A stretch of DNA of 64,000 nucleotides from contig JADKHC010000002.1 in assembly GCA_016721945.1 (NCBI GenBank), positions 1-64,000 on the forward strand, read 5' to 3'. This stretch comes from Verrucomicrobiota bacterium. GTDB taxonomy: Bacteria > Verrucomicrobiota > Verrucomicrobiia > Opitutales > Opitutaceae. Of this stretch, positions 50,326 to 60,041 are shown in pieces. How positions within the stretch are numbered: position 1 is the first letter of the stretch; the number at the start of each line of letters is the position of its first letter. The position numbers were made by a program, and so were the translations under genes. The notes under the pieces were generated by a model. The model did not search any database and was not told the origin of the DNA. It saw only the letters and a program-made list of their open reading frames with translations.

Positions 50326-51477
50326 ATGAGACCACACGCCTTCGCCAAACCAGTTAAAATCGCCATAGCGGCATGCCTGCTCGTTGCCCTGGCCGGACCA
50401 GCCCATGGATTGATCAAATTTAACGACGGCCACGATACGCTTTTCGTAACCGGCACCGTCGGCATCGGCTACGACTCGAACCTTTTTGCCAGATCCAACA
50501 GCGTCAGCGACACCACGACCACGGCCACGGTGGACCTCGATTATCAGCGCAAAGCCGGCATGCTCGGCGTCAACGGCAACCTCGGCTGGAAGTTCGGTTG
50601 GTTCGCGGACAACTCCTCCGAAAATTACGCCGATCCCCACGCTAACGCCGAGATCACCAAAGGCAGCGGCCGCACTACGGGATCGTTCACACTTGGTGCC
50701 GAACGTCAGAGCCGCGCGGAATACGCCCTCAATCTCCGCACTGTCTCGTGGGACTACAACGCCGGTCTCAACGTCAAATATCCCGTCATCGAACGCTACT
50801 CCATTTCCGGCCAGCTCGGTTATAATTATCAGGACTACCTCAACAATAGCGGGCTCTTCGACATCCGCTCCTACACGGCCGGCGCCGATCTGTTCTACGT
50901 TTACACCTCGGAGCGCGACCTCATCGGCGGCTACCGTATGCGCGTAACGGATACGACCAACAAAACGCGCAGCACCGATCACGCCTTCACCGTCGGCACC
51001 ACCGGCAAGATCCTGCCCAAGCTCAACGGCACCGTCCGCCTCGGCTACCAATTCCGCGAGACCGACCGCAACAACTTCGGCGCCAGCGAAAAGTTCAACG
51101 CCTTCACCGCCACCGCCTCCACCACCTGGACAGTCACCCGCCGCCTTAACGTCACCGGCGTGGCCACGCGCGATTTCACCACACTCGCGACGGACGTGAA
51201 CGTCGACAGCACTGCCGTGATGCTAGACGCCAATTTTGCCGCAACCGCCAAGTTCGCCCTTTTCGTCGGCGTCGGCGGCGGGCATCTGCGCTACATCGGA
51301 GCCGCCAGCGAAGGCCGCAAAGACACTTATTTCACCGTGCATGCCGGCCTCAGCTACACCATGAACGACCACCTAAAAGTCACCCTCAGCGGCATGTACT
51401 ACAAGAACTGGTCGAAACTCGATCAGGCCGACTACGTTCGCCGTACGATTTCATTGATTGTATCCTCCCGTTGGTAA
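50326..51477 (+). CDS. Outer-membrane beta-barrel protein of the polysaccharide cluster
   Basis: 383 residues from the ATG at 50326. Signal peptide ending at AHG (about residue 28), then repeated amphipathic strands (VTGTVGIGYDSNLFARSN, TGSFTLGAERQSRAEYAL, YTAGADLFYVYTSERDLIGGYRMRV) and a terminal ISLIVSSRW aromatic end. It resembles BBP2-type barrels found with EPS genes and may be the secretion pore or an anchor. Next gene starts 15 bp after. Confidence 0.8.
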   Translation: MRPHAFAKPVKIAIAACLLVALAGPAHGLIKFNDGHDTLFVTGTVGIGYDSNLFARSNSVSDTTTTATVDLDYQRKAGMLGVNGNLGWKFGWFADNSSENYADPHANAEITKGSGRTTGSFTLGAERQSRAEYALNLRTVSWDYNAGLNVKYPVIERYSISGQLGYNYQDYLNNSGLFDIRSYTAGADLFYVYTSERDLIGGYRMRVTDTTNKTRSTDHAFTVGTTGKILPKLNGTVRLGYQFRETDRNNFGASEKFNAFTATASTTWTVTRRLNVTGVATRDFTTLATDVNVDSTAVMLDANFAATAKFALFVGVGGGHLRYIGAASEGRKDTYFTVHAGLSYTMNDHLKVTLSGMYYKNWSKLDQADYVRRTISLIVSSRW

Positions 51478-51492
51478 ACACTTCGGGCCGAG

Positions 51493-52116
51493 ATGAGCCG
51501 ATTTTGGACACCCCTACTCTGGTGCGCAGGCCTCGCCGCCCTGTTGCTAGCCAACCCAGTCGCTAGAGCCCAGGACGCCGCGCCGCGCACACAGCAAAGT
51601 TATGCCATCGCGCTGACCGACCGCCTTCGGATCACGATTTACCAGGAAGAAGACCTCTCCGTCATCACCCGCGTCGACGCCAAAGGAACCGTCAACCTCC
51701 ACCTCGTCGGCGAAGTTGCCGTCGTCGGCAAAACCGTCAGCGAGGCCCAAAAAATCATCGAGGTCGCGTACCAAAACGGACGTTTCCTCAAGAATCCTCA
51801 GGTCACGATTAACATCGAGGAATACGCGCCCCGCGAAGTTTCCGTGCAAGGCATGGTGCGCAACCCCGGCCGTTATCCGCTGCCCATCGAAGCCACCATG
51901 ACCGTGCTCGAACTCGTGACCAAAGCCGGCGGCCTCACCGACACCGCCAAAGGCACCGCCATCACGGTCACCCGCATTTCAGCCGAAGGGAAAAAATCCG
52001 TTTTCACCATCGACATCGAGAGCCTCATCAAAGGCCGTGATCGCGCCAAGGCCACCGATAATTCTCTGATTCTGTTGCCCGGCGACATCGTCTACGTGCC
52101 CGAACGCATCATCTAA
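51493..52116 (+). CDS. Polysaccharide export protein (Wza-like)
   Basis: 207 residues. Signal peptide (ALLLANPVARA), Poly_export domain (YAIALTDRLRITIYQEEDLSVITRVDAKGTVNLHLVGEV, SEAQKIIEVAYQ) and an SLBB domain (EVSVQGMVRNPGRYPLP). It is shorter than Wza, lacks its lipid Cys and C-terminal helix, and so probably forms a periplasmic ring that works with the barrel protein encoded upstream. Confidence 0.92.
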   Translation: MSRFWTPLLWCAGLAALLLANPVARAQDAAPRTQQSYAIALTDRLRITIYQEEDLSVITRVDAKGTVNLHLVGEVAVVGKTVSEAQKIIEVAYQNGRFLKNPQVTINIEEYAPREVSVQGMVRNPGRYPLPIEATMTVLELVTKAGGLTDTAKGTAITVTRISAEGKKSVFTIDIESLIKGRDRAKATDNSLILLPGDIVYVPERII

Positions 52117-52125
52117 CCAATCCCC

Positions 52126-54285
52126 ATGCCCGAAGCGCCGTTGAAAACTCCCTCCGCCGGAACGCCTCACCCCGGGGATAACGTCACCGAGCGCCGCACC
52201 TTTCGCGACTACCTTATCATCCTGCGCGAACGTCTCTGGATCGCCCTCCCGCTAGCGCTGATCGTCGCCCTCGGTTACGGTTACTACAAGGCCCGCGAAA
52301 AACCGCTCTACATGAGTCAGGCGACCATGCAGATCGAAAAACCCGAACGCGTCATTATCAGCCAAGAAGTCGTGGACCAAACGATAAACAGCGACGCCGA
52401 CCTAAATACTTTTCGACTCATCCTGCGCAGTAATAAACTCCGCACCAAAGTCATCGAATCGTTCACCCCCGACGAAATCAGAATCATTCAGCGACCCTAT
52501 CTCGCCGAGTTGAAGCCGGGTATGCCTGCGCCGCCAGTCGGAGCCATTCTTGGTAACTTCAATGAACAGCCCGTGCCACGCAGCTTCATGATCATCGTGA
52601 CTGTGACCCACCGGGACCCCGAAGCTGCCGCACTCATCGTCAACCGCTACGTTCACCAATTCATGCAGTACCTGCTCGACAGCGTCGGCGGGAAAAACGA
52701 AGACGCCGTCGAGTACCTCCGTGCTCGCGGCGACCAACTCCGCAAAGAAGCAGAGGCCGCCGACCAGAAACTCCAGGACTACATGCGCCAGCATCACCTC
52801 GTCTCCCTCGACGGCAGCGTGAACATCGTCTCCGACCGCCTCAAATCCGTAAACGCCGCCCTCCAGACCTCGCGCCTCGAACGGATCAATATCGAGGAAA
52901 TGGTCCGCCAAGTGGATGCCTTCCAAAAGGAATCACGAAATCTGCTCGAAATCGGCTATATCGCCAACCACGGCACCATCCTTGCCATCCGCAACCAACT
53001 CTCTGAACTAACTCGCCAGCAGTCCGTGCTCAGCGAACGCTACTTCGAGCGTCATCCCAAGATGATCGAGACTGCGAATTCGATTGCCGCTGCCCAAGGC
53101 CAGCTCGGCCGGGCCATCGACCTCGCCATCGCCGATCTTCGCGCCAGCCTCGAAAAAGCCCGCGCCAACGAAAAAAACCTCGAAGGTGAATACGCCGCCA
53201 ACGAAAAGGAGCAGATGCGCCTGCGCGACCTCGCCGTTGATTTCAAGAGCCTCGAAAACCAGGCCTCCGTCGCCAAAAGCAACTACGCGCAAATCCTCGA
53301 CCGCCTCAGCCAGACAACCACCACGAGAGGTGTAGAAAAAATCCCCGTGCACGTCCTTGATCGTGGCACCGTTCCCGGCGCGCATTTCTCGCCTAGGATC
53401 GGCGACATCGTGCGCACCTCAATCGGCCTCGGGCTGCTCGTCTTCCTCGGTGTCGCCATCGGCCTCAGCTTCCTCGACGACCGCATTAAGAGCTCTTGGG
53501 ACGTCGAATCCTTCATCGGCGTGCCGCTACTCGGCATCGTACCCGACCTCGGCCACCTCAAGGACGACGGCAAATATTCACTCGTCCTGAAGAACACCGA
53601 AGCGCCCGGTGTCGAATCATTCCTGAGCGTCTACAGTTCGATCAAGATCCACTCCAAGCTCGATTTCCCGAAGTCCATCCTCGTCACCAGCACGATCCCC
53701 GGTGAAGGCAAAACCCTCGTCTCTTGCAACGTCGCTGCCAGCTTCGCCCGCCACGGTCGCAAAACCCTCCTCGTCGATTGCGACCTCCGTCGGCCCATGC
53801 TGCATCGCCACTATAACCAGCCAAATGAGGCAGGCATCATTGCCTGGTACGATAAAGGCGCCTCGCTCGAAAACAGCACAACCAACGCCGTCGCCCTCGG
53901 CATCACCAAGATCGGCGAAAATCTTTTCCTCCTCTGCTCAGGTGGACGCTCGAAAAGCCCCACCCAACTTCTGGAAAGCCCCGCCTTCACCCAACTCATT
54001 GACCAGCTTAAAAAACGCTTCGACTTGGTCGTGATGGATTCCCCTCCCATGGGCGCAGTCACCGATTCGCTACTCATCGCCGAACGCGCCGACGAAATTA
54101 TCTACGTCTGCCGTTTCGGCAAAGCCCTCCGCAAACACATCAGACTCTACATTCGCGCGCTCCATAACGGCAAAAACGAAATCCTTGGCATCGTCCTCAA
54201 CGGTCTTTCCACCCGCCGCATCGAGTACTATTCGAACTACCGCTACTACCGGAGTTACAAAAAATACTACGGTACCCAGACCTAA
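52126..54285 (+). CDS. Wzc-like chain-length regulator and tyrosine kinase
   Basis: 719 residues. Wzz domain with a first membrane helix at about 36-52 (LWIALPLALIVALGYGYY), a long periplasmic coiled coil, and a second helix near 425-447. The cytoplasmic BY-kinase has Walker A STIPGEGKTLVS, Walker A' LLVDCDLRRP and Walker B VVMDSPP. The C-terminus carries a Tyr cluster (YYSNYRYYRSYKKYYG), the site of autophosphorylation in the family. It controls EPS polymerisation and export through the Wza-like partner. Confidence 0.93.
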   Translation: MPEAPLKTPSAGTPHPGDNVTERRTFRDYLIILRERLWIALPLALIVALGYGYYKAREKPLYMSQATMQIEKPERVIISQEVVDQTINSDADLNTFRLILRSNKLRTKVIESFTPDEIRIIQRPYLAELKPGMPAPPVGAILGNFNEQPVPRSFMIIVTVTHRDPEAAALIVNRYVHQFMQYLLDSVGGKNEDAVEYLRARGDQLRKEAEAADQKLQDYMRQHHLVSLDGSVNIVSDRLKSVNAALQTSRLERINIEEMVRQVDAFQKESRNLLEIGYIANHGTILAIRNQLSELTRQQSVLSERYFERHPKMIETANSIAAAQGQLGRAIDLAIADLRASLEKARANEKNLEGEYAANEKEQMRLRDLAVDFKSLENQASVAKSNYAQILDRLSQTTTTRGVEKIPVHVLDRGTVPGAHFSPRIGDIVRTSIGLGLLVFLGVAIGLSFLDDRIKSSWDVESFIGVPLLGIVPDLGHLKDDGKYSLVLKNTEAPGVESFLSVYSSIKIHSKLDFPKSILVTSTIPGEGKTLVSCNVAASFARHGRKTLLVDCDLRRPMLHRHYNQPNEAGIIAWYDKGASLENSTTNAVALGITKIGENLFLLCSGGRSKSPTQLLESPAFTQLIDQLKKRFDLVVMDSPPMGAVTDSLLIAERADEIIYVCRFGKALRKHIRLYIRALHNGKNEILGIVLNGLSTRRIEYYSNYRYYRSYKKYYGTQT

Positions 54286-54345
54286 GGTACGGCTCTCATT
54301 GCCCATTACAGTCGAGCATACCTCCTACGATTTTCCGTTCCTCCG

Positions 54346-54379
54346 GATTAGCGTCCATAAGCGTTCATTAGCGGTTAAA
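54346..54379 (+). repeat. TTAGCG-type leader repeat before lpxI
   Basis: GATTAGCGTCCATAAGCG...TTAGCGGTTAAA, ending 22 bp before the lpxI start; same family as 6154-6187 and 13968-14001. Confidence 0.6.
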
Positions 54380-54401
54380 AAAATCTCCTCATTCTTCCTC
54401 C

Positions 54402-55244
54402 GTGCTCTCCGCCTTTCTCCCGAAAGATTTTGACCCTAAAAAACCCGTCGCCCTCATCGCCGGCCAAGGCATCTATCCGATGCTCATCGCCGACGCCGTG
54501 CGCCAAGCCGGTGTACCGCTACGGCTGATCGCCTTCGACGAAGAAACCCGGCCTGACCTGATAGCCTCCGTGCCCGAAACCGATCGCCGCACCCTCCTCG
54601 TCGGTCAACTCGGCAAAGCCCTTAAAACCCTTGAGCAATTCAAGGCGGGCTACGCCATCATGGCCGGTCAGATCACCCCGCGCCGTCTCTTCAAAGGCCT
54701 GCATCCCGACCTCAAGGCCGCGCGCATTCTTTTTTCGCTCAAGCGCCGCAACGCCGAAACCATCTTCGGCGCCCTCGTCGCCGAAATCGAGAAACTCGGT
54801 ATCCACATGCTGGATGCGCGCAGTTTCATCGACGACCATCTCGCCTCCACGGGCACGATGACCGGCGGCAAGTTCCCCATTGAAAAAGATTATCTAGAGC
54901 ACGGTATTCACATCGCCCGCGAGTCCGCCCGCCTCGACATCGGCCAGGGCTGCGTCGTCCGCAAAGGCACCGTGCTCGCCGTCGAAGCTTTTGAAGGCAC
55001 CGACGCCATGCTCCGACGCGCAGGTGAGTTCAAAACCGACAACACGCTCTTCGTGAAAACCGTTAAGTCGCGTCAGGATTTCCGCTTCGACGTGCCCTGC
55101 TTCGGACTGCGCACCCTCGAAACCATGCGCGAAGCCGGCCTCCAAGCCGCCGCTCTCGAAGCCGGTAAAGTCATCATCATCGACAAGCCTGCCGTCCTCG
55201 CCCAAGCCCGCACCTGGAGCATCGCCCTCCAGGGCTTCGAGTAA
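54402..55244 (+). CDS. lpxI: UDP-2,3-diacylglucosamine pyrophosphatase LpxI
   Basis: 280 residues from a GTG at 54402. LpxI features: VALIAGQGIYPMLIADAVRQAGVPL at the N-terminus and the C-terminal catalytic domain with AARESARLDIGQGCVVRKG-like HIARESARLDIGQGCVV, VLAVEAFEGTDAMLRRAG and FDVPCFGLRTLETM. It cleaves UDP-diacylglucosamine to lipid X in the lipid A pathway, replacing LpxH. Confidence 0.93.
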   Translation: MLSAFLPKDFDPKKPVALIAGQGIYPMLIADAVRQAGVPLRLIAFDEETRPDLIASVPETDRRTLLVGQLGKALKTLEQFKAGYAIMAGQITPRRLFKGLHPDLKAARILFSLKRRNAETIFGALVAEIEKLGIHMLDARSFIDDHLASTGTMTGGKFPIEKDYLEHGIHIARESARLDIGQGCVVRKGTVLAVEAFEGTDAMLRRAGEFKTDNTLFVKTVKSRQDFRFDVPCFGLRTLETMREAGLQAAALEAGKVIIIDKPAVLAQARTWSIALQGFE

Positions 55245-55365
55245 CGATTCAAAATCTTTCCTCGTTCTCTTTATCATTCTCTTTCTTCGCTCTTTTCAGC
55301 GACCCGAAGAACACTGAATTCCTCGAAGAACTTGCGATTCGTCCCGCCGCCGCCACAGTCTTCCC

Positions 55366-55857
55366 ATGCAAAACGACGTCGTCTCAGTCAGCGTAAAAGG
55401 GGTTATGCCCACCGCCAACGGCTGTGCTGTCTTCCTCGGTAACGACGACAAAACCTTCGTCATCTACGTCGATCACTCCGTCGGCGGTGCGATCCAGATG
55501 ACGCTCGACGGCGTCAAAAAAGAACGCCCGCTCACGCACGATCTCATCAGTCACATTCTTCTCGGGCTCGAGGTGAAGCTCGATCACGTCGTGATCAACG
55601 ACGTCGACGCCGGCACCTTTTTTGCGCGCATCCTCCTTCGCATGGAAAACGAACTCGGCAAAAAGATCGTCGAGATCGATGCCCGGCCCAGCGACGCCAC
55701 CGTGCTCGCGCTCCAGCAAAAACGTCCCATCTTCGTTGCGCGAAAAGTTTTTGATGCCTCCGAAGACATGAGCGAAATCCTCGAACGCGTGCTCAAGCAG
55801 CAAGCCGAGGAAGCCGATACCGGCGACACCGAAGCCGACGAAGAGGACGATAAGTAA
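55366..55857 (+). CDS. Bifunctional nuclease (BFN/DUF151) domain protein
   Basis: 163 residues. BFN pattern: VSVSVKGVMPTANGCAVFLGNDDKTFVIYVDHSVGGAIQM, LTHDLISHILLGLEVKLDHVVINDV, FFARILLRMEN and IDARPSDATVLALQQKRPIFVA. The plant homologue has DNase and RNase activity; bacterial roles are unclear. An acidic tail (EEADTGDTEADEEDDK) ends the protein. It may be cotranscribed with lpxI. Confidence 0.9.
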   Translation: MQNDVVSVSVKGVMPTANGCAVFLGNDDKTFVIYVDHSVGGAIQMTLDGVKKERPLTHDLISHILLGLEVKLDHVVINDVDAGTFFARILLRMENELGKKIVEIDARPSDATVLALQQKRPIFVARKVFDASEDMSEILERVLKQQAEEADTGDTEADEEDDK

Positions 55858-55865
55858 AACCAGTC

Positions 55866-55944
55866 GCCAGAGGCCAGATCCCAGAAGCCAGATTCCGGAA
55901 AAAACTCCGACCTCTGCCCTCCGGCATCTGGCCTCCGGCTTCTG
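55866..55944. repeat. Intergenic copy of the element found in hrpA
   Basis: 79 bp with inverted CCAGAAGCC / GGCTTCTG ends, matching 1052-1146 at both ends. It lies between the BFN gene and dus. Confidence 0.75.
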
Positions 55945-55960
55945 TCTTGATCCGCTCCGT

Positions 55961-57037
55961 ATGATCCTTCCCGCACCCATCACCGCCGGCCAGCCGCTCA
56001 CCGCGCTCGCCCCGATGCAAGACGTCACCGACCTCGCGTTCATGGGCGTCATCGCGCACTACGGCGCACCGGATTACTACGTCACCGAGTTCCTACGCGT
56101 TCACGCCCAGTCGAAGCCCGAAAAACACATTCTCCGCTCAATCGACGAAAACGCCACCGGCCGCCCTCTCTTCGCCCAGCTTATCGGCGAAGACATCGGC
56201 TACCTCAGCCGCACCGTCGACGAACTCCTGCGCCACCCGATCGCTGGCATCGATCTGAACCTCGGTTGCCCCGCACCGAAAGTTTACAAGAAAAACGTTG
56301 GCGGCGGTCTCCTGCGCGAACCCAACAAAATCGCCGAGATCCTCGCCGCTCTCCGCGCCGCTGTACCCGGACTTTTCACGGTCAAGATGCGTATCGGATT
56401 TGAGGATACGCGGCACTATGATCGCATCCTCGACCTGATCAACGAACACCGCGTCGATCTTCTCACCGTCCACGGCCGCACCGTGAAGGAAATGTATCGC
56501 AGCGAAGTCCATTACGACGCCATCGCCCACGCCGTCGCCCGCGTGCGTTGCCCCGTGCTCGCCAATGGCAACGTCACCTCCGCCGCCAAAGCCGCCTCCG
56601 TCGTCGACTCGACTCGTGCCGCCGGTGTCATGATCGGCCGCCACGCGATCCGCAATCCCTGGATCTTCCGACAGTGCCGCGAACAATTCGCCGGTCTCCC
56701 CGTTTTCCGTATCACCCTCGGCGACGTCCGCGAGTACATCGAACGTCTCTACCGCGCCACGCAGACTCCGGATTTGCCAGAACTACTTCATGTCGCTAAA
56801 ATGAAAAAGTACCTCAACTTCGTCGGCCAAAGCGTGGACCCGACCGGTGCTTTCATTTACGACATGCGACGAGCACTCACGGAAACCGAACTCTTCGCCC
56901 TCTGCGACCGGCACCTCCTCGCCGACCCCAACCGCGCGTTCTCTCCCGAGCCCTATCCCGGCGTCATCGCCCGCCCCAACTGCGAAACCCCACACGCCTC
57001 CGCCAACGGCTGCTCGCTGGAAAACGTGACAGCCTGA
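55961..57037 (+). CDS. dus: tRNA-dihydrouridine synthase
   Basis: 358 residues. ALAPMQDVTDLAFMGVI (FMN site), LNLGCPAPKVYKKNVGGGLL with the catalytic Cys, VKMRIGFEDT, LLTVHGRTVKEMY and GVMIGRHAIRNPWIF are all typical. It reduces specific uridines in tRNA D-loops. The subgroup (A, B or C) is not settled. It overlaps no neighbour. Confidence 0.94.
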   Translation: MILPAPITAGQPLTALAPMQDVTDLAFMGVIAHYGAPDYYVTEFLRVHAQSKPEKHILRSIDENATGRPLFAQLIGEDIGYLSRTVDELLRHPIAGIDLNLGCPAPKVYKKNVGGGLLREPNKIAEILAALRAAVPGLFTVKMRIGFEDTRHYDRILDLINEHRVDLLTVHGRTVKEMYRSEVHYDAIAHAVARVRCPVLANGNVTSAAKAASVVDSTRAAGVMIGRHAIRNPWIFRQCREQFAGLPVFRITLGDVREYIERLYRATQTPDLPELLHVAKMKKYLNFVGQSVDPTGAFIYDMRRALTETELFALCDRHLLADPNRAFSPEPYPGVIARPNCETPHASANGCSLENVTA

Positions 57038-57083
57038 GCCAATCTGGCCCGTCACCTTTCGCCGTTTTCGCGGTCCAAGCCAC

Positions 57084-58064
57084 ATGCTCCGCCGCGCCGC
57101 CATTCTCATTCTCGGCCTCGCCAACATCGCGCTGGCCGATCCTCCGCCCACACCTAAATCCGACGCCCCCGATTCGTCTCCGGCCCCAACACCGGCCAGC
57201 GAACCGCTACCTCAAAGCGACGCCCTTTTCGATCTCGGCAAATCGCTTTTCGATGAGTTCGCCCCCGCAGAAGTCAAAGAGCAGTTCGACTTTCCCTCGA
57301 AAGAACAGTGGGACGCCTTTGCCGCAAAACTCCAACTCGCGCTCGACGGCGACTCCTTTGCGGATCTCGCCGCCTACGAACCGCAGGCCCGCGCCGCCCT
57401 CGTAGCGCTCCGAACCATCCCTGGTTACGAAGACTACGCGACCTGGCTCGAAGCACGTCTCGAACTAATCACTGCCGCCAAACAAATCACGGAGCCCTCA
57501 CCACCTCCGACGCCCGACCAGCCCAAACCACCAGCACCTCGCGCCGATCTGCCGCAATACGATCTTTGGCTACAACGCCTCCGCGCGTCCTCTGCTCCGG
57601 CCAACGCCGCCCAGCTCATCCCCATCCTGATCGAACAATTTTCCGCATTCGGTTCACCCCGCGAACTCGTTTGGTTGGCCGAAGTTGAGTCCACCTTCAA
57701 CCCCAACGCCCGTAGTCCGTCCGGCGCGCGCGGACTTTTTCAATTCATGCCCGCCACCGCCAAAGGCCTCGGCCTCAGCACTTGGATGCCCGACGACCGC
57801 ACCGACCCGAAGAAAAGCGCAGGAGCCGCTGCCCGCCTGCTCAATCGGTTGTATTCACGTTTTGGCGACTGGCCGCTCGCACTCGCAGCCTACAACGCCG
57901 GCGAAGGTCGCGTGAGCCGTGCCCTCACCGCACGCAAAGCCAAAACCTTCGCCGAAATCGCACCGGCGCTCTCCGTCGAGACACGCCTCTACGTCCCCAA
58001 AGTTTTCGCCACCATCTCCCATCGGACCGGCGTAACCCCCGAAAAGCTCAGCACCTCGAACTGA
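57084..58064 (+). CDS. Lytic transglycosylase (SLT domain)
   Basis: 326 residues. Signal peptide MLRRAAILILGLANIALA, a Pro-rich region, a helical middle domain, and an SLT domain from about residue 190: LVWLAEVESTFNPNARSPSGARGLFQFMPATAKGLGL (catalytic Glu in VEST), AAARLLNRLYSRFGDWPLALAAYNAGEGRV. It cleaves peptidoglycan strands in the periplasm. No LysM domain is seen. Confidence 0.92.
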   Translation: MLRRAAILILGLANIALADPPPTPKSDAPDSSPAPTPASEPLPQSDALFDLGKSLFDEFAPAEVKEQFDFPSKEQWDAFAAKLQLALDGDSFADLAAYEPQARAALVALRTIPGYEDYATWLEARLELITAAKQITEPSPPPTPDQPKPPAPRADLPQYDLWLQRLRASSAPANAAQLIPILIEQFSAFGSPRELVWLAEVESTFNPNARSPSGARGLFQFMPATAKGLGLSTWMPDDRTDPKKSAGAAARLLNRLYSRFGDWPLALAAYNAGEGRVSRALTARKAKTFAEIAPALSVETRLYVPKVFATISHRTGVTPEKLSTSN

Positions 58065-58128
58065 CTTCCTCCGCGCCAAGCCGTTCTTTGGATAGCGCGA
58101 CTGTCTGACTATTAGGCAAAAGCATACC

Positions 58129-58161
58129 GTTTCTAGTACTAAGGCTCAAGGGATACGCCTC
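58129..58161 (+). promoter_or_regulatory. Shared motif upstream of the HDOD gene
   Basis: TTTCTAGTAC (58130-58139) and AGGGATACGCCTC (58149-58161) lie just before the start at 58169. The first recurs at 28288-28297 and 31683-31692, the second as AGGGATTACGCCTC at 31811-31824. Function inferred only from position. Confidence 0.35.
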
Positions 58162-58168
58162 TTAATCC

Positions 58169-59899
58169 ATGAAGAAAAAGGCCGATACTGGACTGGTGGG
58201 CCTTACCCTTGCGCAACAAACTATAAAACGGGTCGCCGATGGCTTGGAAGCAGGCGAAGCCGCCGGTCTTTCTGAGATCGTCGAGCTCATCCAGCAACTC
58301 TCCGGCCACGCGCTAGATACCTCCGTCCAAGAACTTGCTGGGCTGATCGGCAAGGATCTCGTTGTGACCACCAAGGTCATCTGCGCCGCCAATACCATGG
58401 GCTACAATCCCACCGGTGTCGAAGTCTCCACCATTTCACAGGCCATCCACGTCATCGGGTTTAATAAAATCCGCCAGCTCGCCGTCTCGCTCCTGCTGAT
58501 CGAAAACGCCGAGCGCACCCTCAACCCCACCGAGAAACGCGAGATTGCCGCCCTCGCTCTCTGCAGCGGCCTCATGGCCGAGAGCGTGATGGAGAAACAC
58601 GGCTCCAATAATCCCGAGCAGGCCTTTATCTGCGCTTCGTTGCGCAACTACGGCCGCATTCTCATGACCACGTTCATGATCGAGGAGTACCGCCGTGCCC
58701 GCACCATGGCCATGCAGGAAGGCGCCTCGGAGGACGAAGCCTTTAACCAAGTGTTTGGCCTAACTCCACTCGAGCTCGGCTATCACCTGCTCGAAAGCGC
58801 CCACCTACCCGAGCCAATCTTGAAATCGATGCGCGCGCTCCCACCCGACGCCGTGCGCAAGGCCTCACAAAATCCCGACGTCGAACTGCTCCTGCTCGCC
58901 GATCTATCGGTCAAGCTCTGCGAATTCGCCCTTCGGTCCGATTTGAGCGCCGAAGAATTCGAAAAAAACGCCCGCGCGCTCTCCAACAAGTCGGGTCGCG
59001 CCTTCGGACTCGACGTCGATGGCCTGCTCGGCGCACTCAACGATACCGGCCAACAACTCAACTCCTTCGCCGCTGCCTTCGGCCTGAAAGCGCTGACCGG
59101 CAGTCTCGGCCCAAGACTCCACGAACGGGTCAGCCGCAAAGATCCAGCCGGCTTCCTACCGCTAACGCGCCTCACCCCCATCGACGCCGAACCAGTAGCC
59201 AGCAACAGCACGCCCGGAATACCCGTCGCCACCGACTCCGCCGCTCCAGTGCCAGCCGACAGGATTGCACCGCCCGCGCCTACGCCAGTCACCGCTTCCT
59301 CCACCGTCACTCCGCCCATCGCATCCACGCCCGACTCCGCCCCACCGGCGACCCGACGCTCGGAACCGCCCACTTCGAGCGAGGCAATTTTCCAACGCGC
59401 ATTCGACACCGGCATCGACCAACTCGCCAGCCTGCTCGATGAACAACCGGTAAACATGGACAAAGTTTTCCGCGTTGTCCTACAGGCAGCCATGCAAGGC
59501 TTCACCGCCAGCGAAGGCGTGCTCTTTGTGCGCGACCGCGCCAGTCTCCCGTACTCGGCCCAACAAGGCAAAGGCCCGATCTTCGACGCCATCCGACGCC
59601 AACCGCTCGTGCGCGAGAGTGACCGCAACGTCTGCGGCATCTGCCTGCAACGCCTTGAGGACGTCTTTATCAACGACGCGACCGACGCCAAAATCGTTCT
59701 CCATCTTCCGCCGTGGCTGAAAGCCAGTAAGCTCGCCTCCTTCGTGCTCCTGCCTATCCACGAAAACAAACGCCCCTTCGCCCTCATGCTCGCTGGCTGG
59801 CCGGATAAAAAAACGATGGGCTTCACCGTAAGCCAAATCCGCCAGGTTCGCTCGTTGCTAAAACTTGTCGGAACCGCCCACCGCCTCGCCGGCATTTAG
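58169..59899 (+). CDS. HDOD domain protein with GAF-like C-terminal domain
   Basis: 576 residues. HDOD domain at about 35-240 (SEIVELIQQLSGHALDTSVQELAGLIGKD, VSTISQAIHVIGFNKIRQLAVSLLL, ALRNYGR-like ASLRNYGRILMTTF); the catalytic HD pair of true phosphodiesterases is absent, as in the family. A Pro/Ser/Thr linker spans about 340-410. The C-terminal 150 residues look like a GAF fold (LDEQPVNMDKVFRVVLQAAMQGFTASEGVLFVRD). HDOD proteins act in signalling and stress or motility control. Target unknown. Confidence 0.85.
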   Translation: MKKKADTGLVGLTLAQQTIKRVADGLEAGEAAGLSEIVELIQQLSGHALDTSVQELAGLIGKDLVVTTKVICAANTMGYNPTGVEVSTISQAIHVIGFNKIRQLAVSLLLIENAERTLNPTEKREIAALALCSGLMAESVMEKHGSNNPEQAFICASLRNYGRILMTTFMIEEYRRARTMAMQEGASEDEAFNQVFGLTPLELGYHLLESAHLPEPILKSMRALPPDAVRKASQNPDVELLLLADLSVKLCEFALRSDLSAEEFEKNARALSNKSGRAFGLDVDGLLGALNDTGQQLNSFAAAFGLKALTGSLGPRLHERVSRKDPAGFLPLTRLTPIDAEPVASNSTPGIPVATDSAAPVPADRIAPPAPTPVTASSTVTPPIASTPDSAPPATRRSEPPTSSEAIFQRAFDTGIDQLASLLDEQPVNMDKVFRVVLQAAMQGFTASEGVLFVRDRASLPYSAQQGKGPIFDAIRRQPLVRESDRNVCGICLQRLEDVFINDATDAKIVLHLPPWLKASKLASFVLLPIHENKRPFALMLAGWPDKKTMGFTVSQIRQVRSLLKLVGTAHRLAGI

Positions 59900-60041
59900 C
59901 CCTTTTGGCTGGTTTCATAACGGCGCTGGCAGAGGCCATGCCTCTCTTTGCCCGTTCCTCTTTATTGTTCTCCTTCTCTGGTTCGACAGTAAAGATCCTC
60001 TGAGCAAGCTCAGTGGCATTTGGCCAGAGCGAATACAAAAA

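Noticed and set aside
58783..59895. 370-residue minus-strand reading frame
   Set aside because: Antisense to the HDOD-GAF gene; Ser/Arg-rich composition typical of a shadow.
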